Below, piece after piece: positions 8,194 to 18,366 of a DNA stretch of 46,695 bases. The notes under the pieces are model-generated. The model saw only the letters and a program-made list of their open reading frames with translations. It made no database searches and was not told where the DNA came from. Origin of the DNA: Candidatus Arcticimaribacter sp. (GTDB taxonomy: Bacteria > Bacteroidota > Bacteroidia > Flavobacteriales > Flavobacteriaceae); the NCBI GenBank assembly GCA_011526265.1, contig WTJN01000094.1:6359-53053 (forward strand), read 5' to 3'. A program made the position numbers and the translations under genes. Each line of letters begins with the position of its first letter. The stretch's first letter is position 1.

Positions 8194-9408
8194 ATGTTGT
8201 ATTATTTATTTGATTTTTTAGAAACACACTATCAACTGCCCGGGGCAAGTGTCTTCCAATATCTGTCTTTCCGGTCTGCTTTAGCTGTTTTGATGTCTCT
8301 ACTGGTGTCCATGGTTTTTGGAAGAAGGGTCATCGATTTTTTACGGAATCAGCAAATTGGCGAACAGGTGCGCGATCTGGGACTCGACGGTCAAAAAGAA
8401 AAAGCAGGAACACCAACCATGGGTGGGGTAATGATCATTTTTGCGACCATCGTACCGGTGCTATTATTGGCGCGAATTGACAATATATACATTCTCTTGT
8501 TGTTATTCACCACTTTGTGGATGGGCGCCATAGGTTTTGTTGATGATTATATTAAGGTGTTTAAAAAAGACAAGCAAGGCCTGAAAGGGATTTTCAAAAT
8601 CATTGGGCAGTTGCTGTTGGGTATTGTCGTTGGCGCGACGCTTTATTTTCATCCTGCTGTGACTGTGCGACAGGAAATCCCCGTGGAACAAATTGATCAA
8701 AATTCTTCCTCTGCATTTTTTGCAGAAGAAAAATCAACCATTACCACCATTCCGTTATTCAAAGACAACGAGTTCGATTATGCGCTTTTGATGGATTGGA
8801 TCCCCGGAGGTGAGCATTATGCATGGTTGCTGTTTATTCCTATTGTTGTTTTTATCATCACGGCTGTTTCTAATGGAGCAAATTTAACCGATGGCATTGA
8901 CGGCTTAGCGGCGGGCAGTTCTGCAATAATGGTTTTTACGCTTGGAATTTTCGCTTGGGTATCAGGGAACGTTATTTTTTCAGATTACCTCAATATCATG
9001 TATATCCCCAATGCTGGTGAGATCACCGTTTTTGTGGCAGCTTTCTTGGGTGCGCTCATAGGATTTCTGTGGTACAATACTTTTCCCGCCCAGGTGTTTA
9101 TGGGCGACACAGGGAGTTTGACCATTGGTGCAATTATCGCCGTGATTGCGCTCATGGTGCGCAAGGAGATGTTGCTTCCCTTGTTGTGTGGAATTTTCCT
9201 GATTGAAAATCTCTCGGTGGTGCTTCAGGTAAGTTATTTTAAGTATACCAAAAACAAAACAGGCGTTGGGCAGCGGATATTTTTGATGTCTCCTATTCAT
9301 CACCATTTTCAAAAGAAAGGCTATCACGAAAGCAAAATTGTCGCTCGTTTTTGGATTGTCGGGATTCTATTGAGTGTGCTCACCATCGTTACTTTAAAAC
9401 TCCGCTAA
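8194..9408 (+). CDS. mraY: Phospho-MurNAc-pentapeptide transferase MraY
   Basis: MraY transfers phospho-MurNAc-pentapeptide to undecaprenyl phosphate, making lipid I in the inner membrane. The 404-residue polytopic protein shows the catalytic and metal-binding motifs: [27 protein letters not shown] and the basic IHHHFQKKG loop near the C-terminus. It is about 40 residues longer than E. coli MraY. The extra stretch is a polar, Ser/Glu-rich segment around residues 155-195, between two membrane helices. Such an insertion is, as far as I know, typical of Bacteroidota MraY. The stop codon overlaps the murD ATG (TAATG). Confidence 0.95.
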   Translation: MLYYLFDFLETHYQLPGASVFQYLSFRSALAVLMSLLVSMVFGRRVIDFLRNQQIGEQVRDLGLDGQKEKAGTPTMGGVMIIFATIVPVLLLARIDNIYILLLLFTTLWMGAIGFVDDYIKVFKKDKQGLKGIFKIIGQLLLGIVVGATLYFHPAVTVRQEIPVEQIDQNSSSAFFAEEKSTITTIPLFKDNEFDYALLMDWIPGGEHYAWLLFIPIVVFIITAVSNGANLTDGIDGLAAGSSAIMVFTLGIFAWVSGNVIFSDYLNIMYIPNAGEITVFVAAFLGALIGFLWYNTFPAQVFMGDTGSLTIGAIIAVIALMVRKEMLLPLLCGIFLIENLSVVLQVSYFKYTKNKTGVGQRIFLMSPIHHHFQKKGYHESKIVARFWIVGILLSVLTIVTLKLR

Positions 9409-10745
9409 TGAAGAAAATGGTTGTTTTAGGCGGAGGAGAGAGTGGACGCGGAACAGCGATTTTGGCCCATCAAAAAGGGTATGAGGTCTTTGTATCCGAC
9501 AAGGGGTCTATTTCAGAAGCGCATCAGTCTGTCTTTGATGAGCTTGGCATTGCCTGGGAAGAACAACAACACAGTCTGGACAAAATTTTATCTGCCGATG
9601 TGGTGATGAAAAGTCCAGGGATCCCCAGCACAGTTCCGGTAGTAGAAGCATTGAATAAGGCGAAAGTAAAAATTGTTTCCGAAATTGAGTTTGCTTGCCA
9701 GTACACCACAGCCAAGATCATTGGCGTCACCGGTTCAAACGGGAAAACAACAACAACGCTGTTGTTGCACCATCTGCTCAAAGAAGCGGGCTTAGCGGTA
9801 GGACTAGCCGGGAATATAGGGACCAGTTTCGCCCAGCAAGTTGCTGAAAACGACTATGACATTTACGTACTCGAAATCAGTAGTTTTCAATTGGACGATA
9901 TTCACACGTTTGCCCCAGATTATGCCATTTTAACCAACATTACCCCCGACCATTTAGATCGCTATAATTTTGATTTTAGCCAGTATGTCTCGGCCAAAAT
10001 GAAAATCACACAGCACCAAAACCAACAACAATTTTTCCTGTTTAATGCCGACGATGAGGTGGTTGTCGAAGCCGTAAAAGCAGCCCCGCCCATCGCAAAG
10101 CAACATCCGTTTGGGTGGCAATTAGACACTATCCCATCGACCAGTGTAGCCGATGACCATCATTTTAAAATTCAAGAATCAACATCCACAACTATGATCA
10201 ATACAACACAATTTCCATTGCAAGGTAGACACAACTTGTTGAATGCTATGGCCGCTGCCACAGTGGCGCATTTGCTAGACGTGAGTAAAGCCTCCATTCG
10301 CGAAAGCTTTGCCAATTTTACCGCCGTAGAGCACCGTCTCGAAAAAGTGCTTAAAATTCAAAACAGGACCTACATCAACGATTCAAAGGCCACCAATGTG
10401 AACGCCACGTTCTACGCTTTGGAAAGCATGGAAGGTCCCACGGTTTGGATTGTTGGAGGAGTAGATAAAGGGAACGATTATACATCGTTGTTGCCCCTAG
10501 TTCGCGAAAAGGTGAAGGCCATCATTTGTCTGGGTGTAGACAATGAGAAAATTATTTCATCTTTTTCGCCCGTGGTTGATTTGTTGGTGGAAACACAATC
10601 AATGCACGATGCAGTTAAAATGGCGCATCAGTTGGCCGATAAAAAAGAGTATGTTTTGTTGTCTCCGGCTTGTGCCAGTTTTGATTTATTTCAAAATTAT
10701 GAAGATCGAGGGCAGCAATTTAAAGCTGCGGTAAGAGAACTTTAA
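9408..10745 (+). CDS. murD: UDP-MurNAc-L-Ala:D-Glu ligase MurD
   Basis: MurD attaches D-glutamate to UDP-MurNAc-L-alanine. The 445-residue product starts [17 protein letters not shown], giving the N-terminal nucleotide-sugar-binding Rossmann motif. The ATP-binding loop GVTGSNGKTTTT includes Lys113, and the central domain carries NITPDHLDRY. NDSKATN and the C-terminal SPACASFDLFQNYEDRG, both characteristic of MurD, are present. I place the start at 9408, where the ATG overlaps the mraY stop. The in-frame upstream start at 9351 lies within mraY. ftsW begins on the last base of the murD stop codon. Confidence 0.96.
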   Translation: MKKMVVLGGGESGRGTAILAHQKGYEVFVSDKGSISEAHQSVFDELGIAWEEQQHSLDKILSADVVMKSPGIPSTVPVVEALNKAKVKIVSEIEFACQYTTAKIIGVTGSNGKTTTTLLLHHLLKEAGLAVGLAGNIGTSFAQQVAENDYDIYVLEISSFQLDDIHTFAPDYAILTNITPDHLDRYNFDFSQYVSAKMKITQHQNQQQFFLFNADDEVVVEAVKAAPPIAKQHPFGWQLDTIPSTSVADDHHFKIQESTSTTMINTTQFPLQGRHNLLNAMAAATVAHLLDVSKASIRESFANFTAVEHRLEKVLKIQNRTYINDSKATNVNATFYALESMEGPTVWIVGGVDKGNDYTSLLPLVREKVKAIICLGVDNEKIISSFSPVVDLLVETQSMHDAVKMAHQLADKKEYVLLSPACASFDLFQNYEDRGQQFKAAVREL

Positions 10746-11953
10746 TGCAATCGAATCAATCCATTTTTAGGGGTGACTTGGTCCTGTGGGGGGTGCTTGC
10801 TTTATTGGCATTGTTTTCTTTTTTCCCTGTTTTTAGTGCAAGCTCAAACCTGAGTTATGTGGTGGGAAATGGAACGCCTTGGCAGCATTTATTTAAGCAC
10901 ACCTTTATTTTGGTCATGGGATTCATTATCATGCTAGGTGTTCATCGTATCCCGCATCATTATTTCAAGGGGATCTCCATTTTGATGCTTCCTGTGGTGA
11001 TTTTGTTATTGTTGTATACGGCCACTCAAGGAACCGTTATTGGCGGGGCAAACGCAAGTCGTTGGATCCGCCTACCCATCGTTGGGATTAGTTTTCAGAC
11101 TTCCACCTTAGCTTCAGTGGTGCTGATGATGTATGCAGCACATTATCTAGATAAAACAAAACATTTGCAACAGGCCTTTCAGGAAACATTGATTCCATTG
11201 TGGCTTCCAGTAGGTATTATTCTTGGGTTGATTTTGCCGTCCAATTTATCTACGGCTGTTATTGTGTTTTTTATGCTTTCTGTGTTGTTGTTTTTTGGGG
11301 GATACCCGTGGCGTCAACTGCTTCTTGTTTGGGGCATGGGGGCGGTTGTGTTTCTCCTGTTTTTTTTAACGGCCAAGGCATTTCCAGAGGCAGTACCCAA
11401 CCGTATCGATACTTGGGTCAGTCGGATAGAGAATTTCCGTGAACCCAGCCAAAATTCAGATGCCAATTACCAAGTCGAACGGGCAAAAATAGCCATTGCG
11501 ACAGGAGGAGTTAGCGGTTTAGGTGTGGGAAAGAGTGTCATGAAAAATTTCTTGCCTCAGAGTAGTTCCGATTTCATTTTTGCCATCATTGTTGAGGAGT
11601 TCGGCCTTTTAGGAGGGTTTATCGTCATTTTTCTCTATCTGTTGGTTTTATTCCGAATCATGGTCATTGTTCATCGTTCCGCTACACCCTATGCCAAGCT
11701 TTTGGTTATGGCGGTAGGACTTCCAGTTGTTTTTCAGGCGTTCATCAATATTGGTGTGGCGGTCAATATATTTCCAGTAACCGGTCAAACCCTTCCCATG
11801 GTGAGTAGTGGGGGAACAGCAGCATGGATGACCTGTATTGCTTTTGGGATCGTGTTGAGCGTAAGCGCCCATGAAGATGCTCCTGTAGCAGAAACCTCCT
11901 TGCCCAGTGAATACCCAAACAACCCATTAGATGTACTCAGTGAAACCCTTTAA
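10745..11953 (+). CDS. ftsW: Septal peptidoglycan glycosyltransferase FtsW
   Basis: FtsW is the SEDS-family glycosyltransferase that polymerises lipid II at the septum in a complex with FtsI. The 402-residue product is highly hydrophobic, with about ten membrane segments. Recognisable family blocks include GGANASRWIRLP in the first half and the C-terminal TGQTLPMVSSGGTA. The long extracytoplasmic loop around residues 215-280 (RIENFREPSQNSDANYQVERAKIA region) is also typical. It begins on the last base of the murD stop and overlaps murG by 23 bp. Confidence 0.94.
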   Translation: MQSNQSIFRGDLVLWGVLALLALFSFFPVFSASSNLSYVVGNGTPWQHLFKHTFILVMGFIIMLGVHRIPHHYFKGISILMLPVVILLLLYTATQGTVIGGANASRWIRLPIVGISFQTSTLASVVLMMYAAHYLDKTKHLQQAFQETLIPLWLPVGIILGLILPSNLSTAVIVFFMLSVLLFFGGYPWRQLLLVWGMGAVVFLLFFLTAKAFPEAVPNRIDTWVSRIENFREPSQNSDANYQVERAKIAIATGGVSGLGVGKSVMKNFLPQSSSDFIFAIIVEEFGLLGGFIVIFLYLLVLFRIMVIVHRSATPYAKLLVMAVGLPVVFQAFINIGVAVNIFPVTGQTLPMVSSGGTAAWMTCIAFGIVLSVSAHEDAPVAETSLPSEYPNNPLDVLSETL

Positions 11954-13031
11954 TTGTATCATTTCGGGAGGCGGCACAGGAGGACATATCTATCCTGCCA
12001 TTGCTATTGGTAAAGCACTAGAACAAGCAACGCCTGTGGCAAAGATTGTTTTTGTGGGGGCTTTGGGTAAAATGGAAATGGAGAAAGTTCCCCAAGCGGG
12101 ATTTCCTATTCACGGCTTATGGATTTCGGGCTGGCACAGAGGTCAACGTCTTCGTAATCTACTTTTCCCCATTAAATTGATGGTTAGTCTCCTGCAAGCA
12201 TTTTTGTTGTGGTTGCGTTATCGCCCAAAGGTGGTTGTTGGTACTGGCGGTTTCGCTAGTGGACCGATGGTGTATGTGAGTCGATTGATGGGGAGTAAAG
12301 TGCTTATACAAGAACAGAATTCTTATGCGGGAATGACCAACCGTTTTTTAGGAAAAAAAGCGCACTGTATTGCTGTAGCCTATCCAAAAATGGACCGGTA
12401 TTTCCCGGCCGAGAAGATGATTTTTACAGGGAACCCTGTGCGCCAAGCAATGATGGACCAAAAGGAAAGCAAGGAAAAGGCATTGGCGTCTTTTGGGTTC
12501 AAGGCCAATAAAAAGACAATTCTTGTCATCGGAGGGAGTCTTGGGGCAGCATCCATCAATCAATTGATCGAAAATAATGTGTCTTTTTTTGCGCAACAGC
12601 ACCTTCAGGTAATCTGGCAATGTGGAAACATATATTACGAAAAATACAAGCACCTCGCGGATGACAACACGGTTGTTCTACCGTTTATTCAAGCCATGGA
12701 TTTGGCATATTCCAGTGCGGATTTTATTATTTCTAGGGCAGGTGCAGCAAGCATTTCCGAGATTAGTTTGGTGGGAAAACCGGCCCTTTTAATTCCATCG
12801 CCAAATGTTGCCGAAAACCACCAGTACTACAACGCAAAGGCATTGGCAAATCAAAATGCTGCTTGTCTGATCGAGGAGAAAGATTTGGCTACTTTCCCCA
12901 CTGTTTTTCTCGACCTTTTGGCCGACGAAAAAAGGCAAGAAGCATTGGTGGAAAATCTCCAGTTTTTTGCCCGGCCACATGCGACCCAAGAGATCGTTAC
13001 TCACCTATTAAAGCTGCACAACAATGCCTGA
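11931..13031 (+). CDS. murG: Lipid II synthase MurG (GlcNAc transferase)
   Basis: MurG adds GlcNAc to lipid I on the cytoplasmic face of the inner membrane, forming lipid II. The 366-residue product has the GT-B fold signatures: ISGGGTGGHIYPAIAIG near the N-terminus, VVGTGGFASGP and LIQEQNSYAG in the first domain, then VIGGSLGA and the UDP-binding RAGAASISEI plus PSPNVAENHQ blocks in the second. The ATG at 11931 overlaps ftsW by 23 bp; no better start is available downstream before the GGGTGG loop. It overlaps murC by 8 bp. Confidence 0.96.
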   Translation: MYSVKPFNCIISGGGTGGHIYPAIAIGKALEQATPVAKIVFVGALGKMEMEKVPQAGFPIHGLWISGWHRGQRLRNLLFPIKLMVSLLQAFLLWLRYRPKVVVGTGGFASGPMVYVSRLMGSKVLIQEQNSYAGMTNRFLGKKAHCIAVAYPKMDRYFPAEKMIFTGNPVRQAMMDQKESKEKALASFGFKANKKTILVIGGSLGAASINQLIENNVSFFAQQHLQVIWQCGNIYYEKYKHLADDNTVVLPFIQAMDLAYSSADFIISRAGAASISEISLVGKPALLIPSPNVAENHQYYNAKALANQNAACLIEEKDLATFPTVFLDLLADEKRQEALVENLQFFARPHATQEIVTHLLKLHNNA

Positions 13032-14358
13032 TCACCGTTTCTATTTTATTGGTATTGGAGGAATAGGAATGTCGGCCATTGCCCGCTATCTGCTCCTACA
13101 AGGAAAGACCATTGGGGGATACGATCGAACCCCAACCGAATTGACCGCCGACTTGGAAGTACAGGGTGCAGTCATCACCTTCGATGCATCCCTGAGTGCG
13201 TTACCCCATCATTTTTTGACAGAAGAAACAACGGTTATTTATACTCCGGCTATCCCCAGCAGTCATCCGCAACTGCGGCATTTTGTTCACCAAGGAAATA
13301 GATTGTACAAACGTGCGGAGTATTTGGGAAAGCTAACCAAAAATCGCCCAACCATTGCCGTAGCGGGGACCCATGGTAAAACCACCACCACGGCAATTTT
13401 AACCCATTTGTTTACCTCATTAGACCAGAAGTTTACCGCTTTTGTGGGCGGAATCATGAATAAACAGTCCTCCAACCTAGCGGCTTCGGGAGATGAAGTA
13501 TTCTTGGTCGAAGCCGATGAATTTGATCGATCTTTTTTGCAATTACACCCCACGCATGCGTGCATCACATCGGTGGATGCTGATCATCTTGATATTTATG
13601 GAACCCCGGACGAGGTGACGTCAGCGTATCGCGCATTTGCCGCTCAAGTCAAGCAGTCCTTGATTGTTGCCCAAGGGATTGCTCTTCCCGGTTTGACCTA
13701 TGCTGTTGAAGCATCTGCAGATTTTTCAATGCACAATGTTGTGTTGGAGGGATACGGTTATCGCTTTGATTTAAAGACTCCAAGCGGTGATTATCCGCAG
13801 TTGTATTTTAGTCAATTGGGTTTACATAATCTGTCCAATGCTCTTGCGGCTTTTGCCTTGGCCAGTCAATACGGATTGGATGAAGAAAGATTGGGGAAGG
13901 CCTTGGGATATTTTGGTGGCGTGCAACGCAGAATGCAAAAGGTTTTGGAAAATGATCGACACCTCCTATTGGACGATTATGCACATCATCCCACAGAGAT
14001 AAACGCTGTGTTGAATACGTTGCGAACAGCCTACCCACAAGAAAAAATATGTGCTGTTTTCCAGCCCCATTTATATTCGAGAACCCGGGATTTTATGGCT
14101 GATTTTGCAGCCGTTCTTTCGCAATTCGACCGGACTATACTGATGCCCATTTACCCCGCCAGAGAGGAGCCCATCACTGGAATCACTAGTGCAGCGTTGA
14201 TGGATTTGATGGAAGGAAACGCCGAAGTGATGCTTTTGTCAAAAGAAACAATAAGAACGCAGATCGATCAATTTCCCGAACGCATTAAAGTGGTTTTAGG
14301 GGCGGGCGATATTGGTATTGAGGTGGGTCATTATCGCAAAAAATTGATTGAAAGATGA
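13024..14358 (+). CDS. murC: UDP-MurNAc:L-alanine ligase MurC
   Basis: MurC starts stem-peptide synthesis by adding L-alanine to UDP-MurNAc. The 444-residue protein opens with FYFIGIGGIGMSAIAR (Rossmann motif) and has the ATP-binding loop VAGTHGKTTTT with Lys119. The central ASSVDADH-like segment (SVDADHLDIYG) and the C-terminal LLDDYAHHPTEI of MurC are present. It overlaps murG by 8 bp and ftsQ by 4 bp (ATGA). No ddl gene follows, so the D-Ala-D-Ala ligase must be encoded outside this cluster. Confidence 0.96.
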   Translation: MPDHRFYFIGIGGIGMSAIARYLLLQGKTIGGYDRTPTELTADLEVQGAVITFDASLSALPHHFLTEETTVIYTPAIPSSHPQLRHFVHQGNRLYKRAEYLGKLTKNRPTIAVAGTHGKTTTTAILTHLFTSLDQKFTAFVGGIMNKQSSNLAASGDEVFLVEADEFDRSFLQLHPTHACITSVDADHLDIYGTPDEVTSAYRAFAAQVKQSLIVAQGIALPGLTYAVEASADFSMHNVVLEGYGYRFDLKTPSGDYPQLYFSQLGLHNLSNALAAFALASQYGLDEERLGKALGYFGGVQRRMQKVLENDRHLLLDDYAHHPTEINAVLNTLRTAYPQEKICAVFQPHLYSRTRDFMADFAAVLSQFDRTILMPIYPAREEPITGITSAALMDLMEGNAEVMLLSKETIRTQIDQFPERIKVVLGAGDIGIEVGHYRKKLIER

Positions 14359-15089
14359 GTTGGAGAACACTTTCTTTTTTTGGGTTTTTGGTGTTGCTAT
14401 GGGGAAGCTTGGCCTTTGTAACAGTGCAACGAAACAAGGTAATTAAAATCAGCGAATTAGCCTTTGATATATCGCCAAAAAGCGACGGGTTTTTGACCCA
14501 AGAAATCGTTAATAAATTGTTGATACAAAGCGAAGACAGTTTGTTCACTCGACAAAAAGATATGGTAGATTTGAATAAGATCGAGATGTTTTTACGGAAC
14601 AACAAAGTGATAAGAAACGCTGAAATTTACGGTTCCCCTCAAGGAAAACTTCATGTTCGCGTGCAGGAGCGACAAGCCCTTTTGCGGGTCTACGGCAAAG
14701 AAGAATATTACCTGGACGCAACCGCAGTTCGTTTTCCTTTATCGAAAATATTTACTCCTGCGGTTCCCCTTTTTTTTGGCTCACCCAACAAAAAGGAGCA
14801 GAAACAACTAATCGATTTGGTGGCTCACTTTAACGCCGATAAAATCTTGGGCAAAGAATTGGTCCACCTGCGGATGGAAGAACAGAATGTCGTGTTGGGA
14901 CTGCGCTCTTTTTCATTTGATGTTGTTTGGGGGGCATTTTCCCAAAACACGACCAAGCTTGAAAAACTTAAGCGTTTTTGTGCCTACATGCAGGCACATC
15001 CAGATAAAAGTATAGACCGCATTGACTTGCGTTTCGATCGTCAAGTCGTTGCACAACATAACGAAGAAATATGGAAGAACAAAAAATAG
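14355..15089 (+). CDS. ftsQ: Cell division protein FtsQ
   Basis: FtsQ is a bitopic membrane protein that links early and late divisome components. The 244-residue product has a single N-terminal membrane segment (about residues 6-24). After it come a POTRA-like region (about 33-105, with the IEMFLRNNKVIRNAEIYGS segment) and a C-terminal beta domain ending in IDLRFDRQVVAQ, as in the FtsQ/DivIB family. Its place between murC and ftsA confirms the assignment. It overlaps murC by 4 bp and ftsA by 19 bp. Confidence 0.9.
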   Translation: MSWRTLSFFGFLVLLWGSLAFVTVQRNKVIKISELAFDISPKSDGFLTQEIVNKLLIQSEDSLFTRQKDMVDLNKIEMFLRNNKVIRNAEIYGSPQGKLHVRVQERQALLRVYGKEEYYLDATAVRFPLSKIFTPAVPLFFGSPNKKEQKQLIDLVAHFNADKILGKELVHLRMEEQNVVLGLRSFSFDVVWGAFSQNTTKLEKLKRFCAYMQAHPDKSIDRIDLRFDRQVVAQHNEEIWKNKK

Positions 15090-16393
15090 CGGTTGGGCTG
15101 GATATCGGCACAACCAAAATTGTTGCCATGGTGGGCCAAAAAAACGAATTTGGCAAAGTCGATGTTTTGGGTATTGGAAAATCACAAAGCCTAGGCGTGC
15201 ACCGTGGGGTGGTCAATAACATTACTCAGACCATTCAGTCCATTCAGCAAGCCACTGTAGAAGCAGAGTCAAAAGCCAACTTAAAAATTAACGAAGTGGT
15301 GGTAGGCATTGCCGGCCAACATATTCGAAGCATACAGCACAGTGACTACATTACCCGCGAGAACGCCGATGAAGTGATCAATGAAGAAGACATTGAAACG
15401 CTCATCAATCAAGTGCACAAACTGGTAATGCTTCCCGGTGAGGAAATTATTCATGTGCTTCCGCAAGAATACAAAGTCGATGGCCAAGCCGAAATCAAAG
15501 AACCCATTGGGATGTATGGAGGCCGCTTGGAAGCAAATTTCCATGTTGTTGTGGGGCAAGTCTCATCGATACGAAACATTGGTCGATGCATCAAAAGTGC
15601 GGGCCTTTCCATGGGTAAAATTACCTTGGAACCTATCGCCTCTTCAGATGCCGTTTTGAGTCAGGAAGAGAAAGAAGCGGGTGTGGCCTTGATTGATATT
15701 GGTGGGGGGACAACCGATTTGGCCATTTTTAAAGACGGCATCATTCGTCACACAGCCGTTATTCCTTTTGGGGGCAATGTGATTACAGAGGACATCAAAG
15801 AAGGCTGTTCGATCATTCAAAAACAGGCCGAATTATTGAAAGTGAAATTTGGGTCTGCATGGCCGGGAGAAAACAAAGAAACAGAGATTGTTTCCATCCC
15901 GGGATTGCGCGGTCGTGATCCCAAGGAAATCTCCTTGAAAACCCTTTCAAAAATCATCAATGCTCGGGTGGTAGAAATCATTGAGCAAGCCTATCTCGAA
16001 ATCAAAAACTATGGGCATGAGGATCAAAAGAAAAAGCTCATTGCCGGAATAGTGCTCACAGGGGGTGGTAGCCAACTAAAACATTTGAAGCAATTGGTGG
16101 AATACATTACTGGAATGGACACCCGAATCGGGTACCCCAACGAGCATCTCGCTGGCGACTCCGATGAAGCAACCACCAGCCCCACATTTGCTACAGCAGT
16201 GGGACTATTGATGGCGGCATTAGAAGGTACTCCATCCGATGCGGTAAGCCTACCCCAGCAAGAAGCCCAACAATTGGCTGCTGAAAGTTTACCCACTGAA
16301 AATGAGTTGTCTCCTCCGGTAGAGCAGAAAAGCAGAACTTCGATCTTGGAACAATGGACCGATAAGTTTAAAGAATTTTTGGACAAAGCCTAA
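15071..16393 (+). CDS. ftsA: Cell division protein FtsA
   Basis: FtsA is an actin-like ATPase that tethers FtsZ filaments to the membrane. The 440-residue protein shows actin-fold motifs: GLDIGTTKIVAMVG (phosphate 1, about residues 9-22), ALIDIGGGTTDLAIF (phosphate 2) and GIVLTGGGSQL (adenosine motif). The last 17 residues form an amphipathic helix pattern (SILEQWTDKFKEFL), the usual membrane-targeting sequence, after a flexible Ser/Glu/Pro-rich linker of about 40 residues. It overlaps ftsQ by 19 bp and precedes ftsZ by 12 bp, the largest gap between ftsA and its neighbours. Confidence 0.96.
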   Translation: MEEQKIAVGLDIGTTKIVAMVGQKNEFGKVDVLGIGKSQSLGVHRGVVNNITQTIQSIQQATVEAESKANLKINEVVVGIAGQHIRSIQHSDYITRENADEVINEEDIETLINQVHKLVMLPGEEIIHVLPQEYKVDGQAEIKEPIGMYGGRLEANFHVVVGQVSSIRNIGRCIKSAGLSMGKITLEPIASSDAVLSQEEKEAGVALIDIGGGTTDLAIFKDGIIRHTAVIPFGGNVITEDIKEGCSIIQKQAELLKVKFGSAWPGENKETEIVSIPGLRGRDPKEISLKTLSKIINARVVEIIEQAYLEIKNYGHEDQKKKLIAGIVLTGGGSQLKHLKQLVEYITGMDTRIGYPNEHLAGDSDEATTSPTFATAVGLLMAALEGTPSDAVSLPQQEAQQLAAESLPTENELSPPVEQKSRTSILEQWTDKFKEFLDKA

Positions 16394-16405
16394 ACAACGC
16401 ATCTC

Positions 16406-18364
16406 ATGACAGACCAAAATGAAACCATGACGGGCAATTTTAATTTTGACCTTCCCAAGAATCGCTCCAATGTAATTAAAGTCATTGGCATTGGCGGGGG
16501 TGGAGGTAATGCGATCAATTACATGTTTCAACAAGGCATTGTAGGCGTTGACTTTGTCATTTGTAATACCGATGCACAAGCCTTGGACAAAAGTGCTGTA
16601 CCAATCAAAATTCAACTTGGTGCCTCACTTACCGAGGGACTTGGCGCCGGAGCCAACCCAGACGTTGGGAAACGCGCAGCGCAAGAAAGTATCGAAGAGG
16701 TGCGCACTTTGCTTTCCACGCAAACCAAAATGGTTTTCCTCACCGCCGGTATGGGGGGAGGAACAGGGACGGGTGCAGCTCCTATCATTGCGGGGATGGC
16801 CAAAGCTATGGATATTTTGACCGTGGGTATCGTGACCATGCCGTTTCAGTTTGAAGGGAAAATACGATTAGAGCAAGCACAACGCGGGTTGGAAGAATTA
16901 AAATCCAATGTCGATGCCCTCATCGTAATCAACAACAATAAGCTAAGAGAAGTATACGGAAACCTTGGTTTTAAAGCTGGGTTTGCCAAAGCAGATGAAG
17001 TCTTAGCCACTGCGGCGCGGGGCATTGCAGAAGTTATTACCCATCATTACACTCAGAACATTGACCTGAAAGATGCCAAAACGGTGCTGAGCAATAGCGG
17101 TTCGGCCATTATGGGTTCTGCTACCGCTGAAGGGGCCAACCGTGCACAAGAATCCATTGTAAAGGCATTGGACTCTCCACTTCTTAACGACAATAAAATC
17201 ACTGGATGTAAAAATGTACTCTTGCTGATCGTGTCTGGTGAGGAAGAAATTACGATTGACGAGATTGGAGAAATCAATGATTTTATTCAAACAGAGGCAG
17301 GCAACAACACCAATATCATCATGGGTGTGGGTGAGGATCCTTCGCTTGGAAACAGCATCTCGGTCACCATCATTGCGACTGGATTTAATTCTGAACAACA
17401 GCACCAAATTGTCAATACCGAAGCAAAGAAAATTATTCATGCACTCGAAGAAGAGCAGCCGCTTGTGCAAGACCTAACCGAGGTGAAGCCTGCGGAGACC
17501 ATATTTGATCTTCCAAAAACAGAAGATACATCAGTCACCGAAGAAGAAGCACCGATTATTCATCACCTTTTGGAGGAAGATGAGGAGGAAGTGCCCACCT
17601 CTATTCATGATATAGAGGTGATTGACCACGTGCTTGTTGAGCCAGAGATAACCAATGAGCCGACTGAACAGCAAAAAGTGGAACCGCTCATTGAAACCAC
17701 TCCTGAAATTGCAGCGATTGAGGTAGAGGCAGAAGCGATAGGTTTGCCCGTAGAAGAAGAGGTTCAGGACGATGCGATTGAAGCTCCAGCGTTTATCATC
17801 AACGAGATCAACACAGGTGAGAATCAAGCGGAGGATTTATCCTTGATGGTGGAAGACGAGCAGCAGATACAATTCGATTTTGAATTGCCCTTGCAGCAAG
17901 AACCACATCGGGAGACCACTGAACCTGTAAAAAGCACTTTTTTTGCATTAGAAGAAGAGGTGAAAGACGAGGAAGTATCAGTCAATGAATTGGTAGAAAC
18001 GACCGAGCAAATGCCTGAAGAAGCTTTGGTGCTTAAGACGATTGAGACCCCAGTACCAGAAGATATTGCAGCTCCTTCTGAGGAAGTCAAAAGCCCTTTT
18101 GATCAGTCCATTAGCGAGAGTATCAGTCAACAAAATGAAAAACGTAAAGCACAGTTGAAGCAATTCAACTACACGTTCAAAAACAGTTTGAGTCGGGTGG
18201 AAGAAATGGAACGCCAACCGGCCTACAAGCGCATGGGTTTTGAACTGGAAGCTTCGGCCGAGGACCTTCCATCGACCCCCTCTTCATTGAGCGTAGATAA
18301 TGATAGTAATGACGAGATTCAGCTGCGTTCCAATAACTCATTTTTACACGATAACGTTGATTAA
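16406..18364 (+). CDS. ftsZ: Cell division GTPase FtsZ with very long acidic C-terminal tail
   Basis: FtsZ is the tubulin homologue that forms the Z ring. The GTPase and C-terminal core domains fill about residues 15-330 and include GIGGGGGNAINYM, the tubulin signature GGGTGTGAAP (about 117-126) and NNNKL. At 652 residues the protein is far longer than the roughly 380-400 of E. coli or Bacillus. The excess is an acidic, Glu/Pro/Thr-rich linker (about 331-575), then a basic segment with KAQLKQFNYTFKNSLSRVEE and EMERQPAYKRMGFEL (ending near 614), then a Ser/Asp-rich end. I do not see the classical DxPxFLR-type conserved terminal peptide that binds FtsA. Long tails are usual in Bacteroidota. Confidence 0.96.
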   Translation: MTDQNETMTGNFNFDLPKNRSNVIKVIGIGGGGGNAINYMFQQGIVGVDFVICNTDAQALDKSAVPIKIQLGASLTEGLGAGANPDVGKRAAQESIEEVRTLLSTQTKMVFLTAGMGGGTGTGAAPIIAGMAKAMDILTVGIVTMPFQFEGKIRLEQAQRGLEELKSNVDALIVINNNKLREVYGNLGFKAGFAKADEVLATAARGIAEVITHHYTQNIDLKDAKTVLSNSGSAIMGSATAEGANRAQESIVKALDSPLLNDNKITGCKNVLLLIVSGEEEITIDEIGEINDFIQTEAGNNTNIIMGVGEDPSLGNSISVTIIATGFNSEQQHQIVNTEAKKIIHALEEEQPLVQDLTEVKPAETIFDLPKTEDTSVTEEEAPIIHHLLEEDEEEVPTSIHDIEVIDHVLVEPEITNEPTEQQKVEPLIETTPEIAAIEVEAEAIGLPVEEEVQDDAIEAPAFIINEINTGENQAEDLSLMVEDEQQIQFDFELPLQQEPHRETTEPVKSTFFALEEEVKDEEVSVNELVETTEQMPEEALVLKTIETPVPEDIAAPSEEVKSPFDQSISESISQQNEKRKAQLKQFNYTFKNSLSRVEEMERQPAYKRMGFELEASAEDLPSTPSSLSVDNDSNDEIQLRSNNSFLHDNVD

Positions 18365-18366
18365 CA

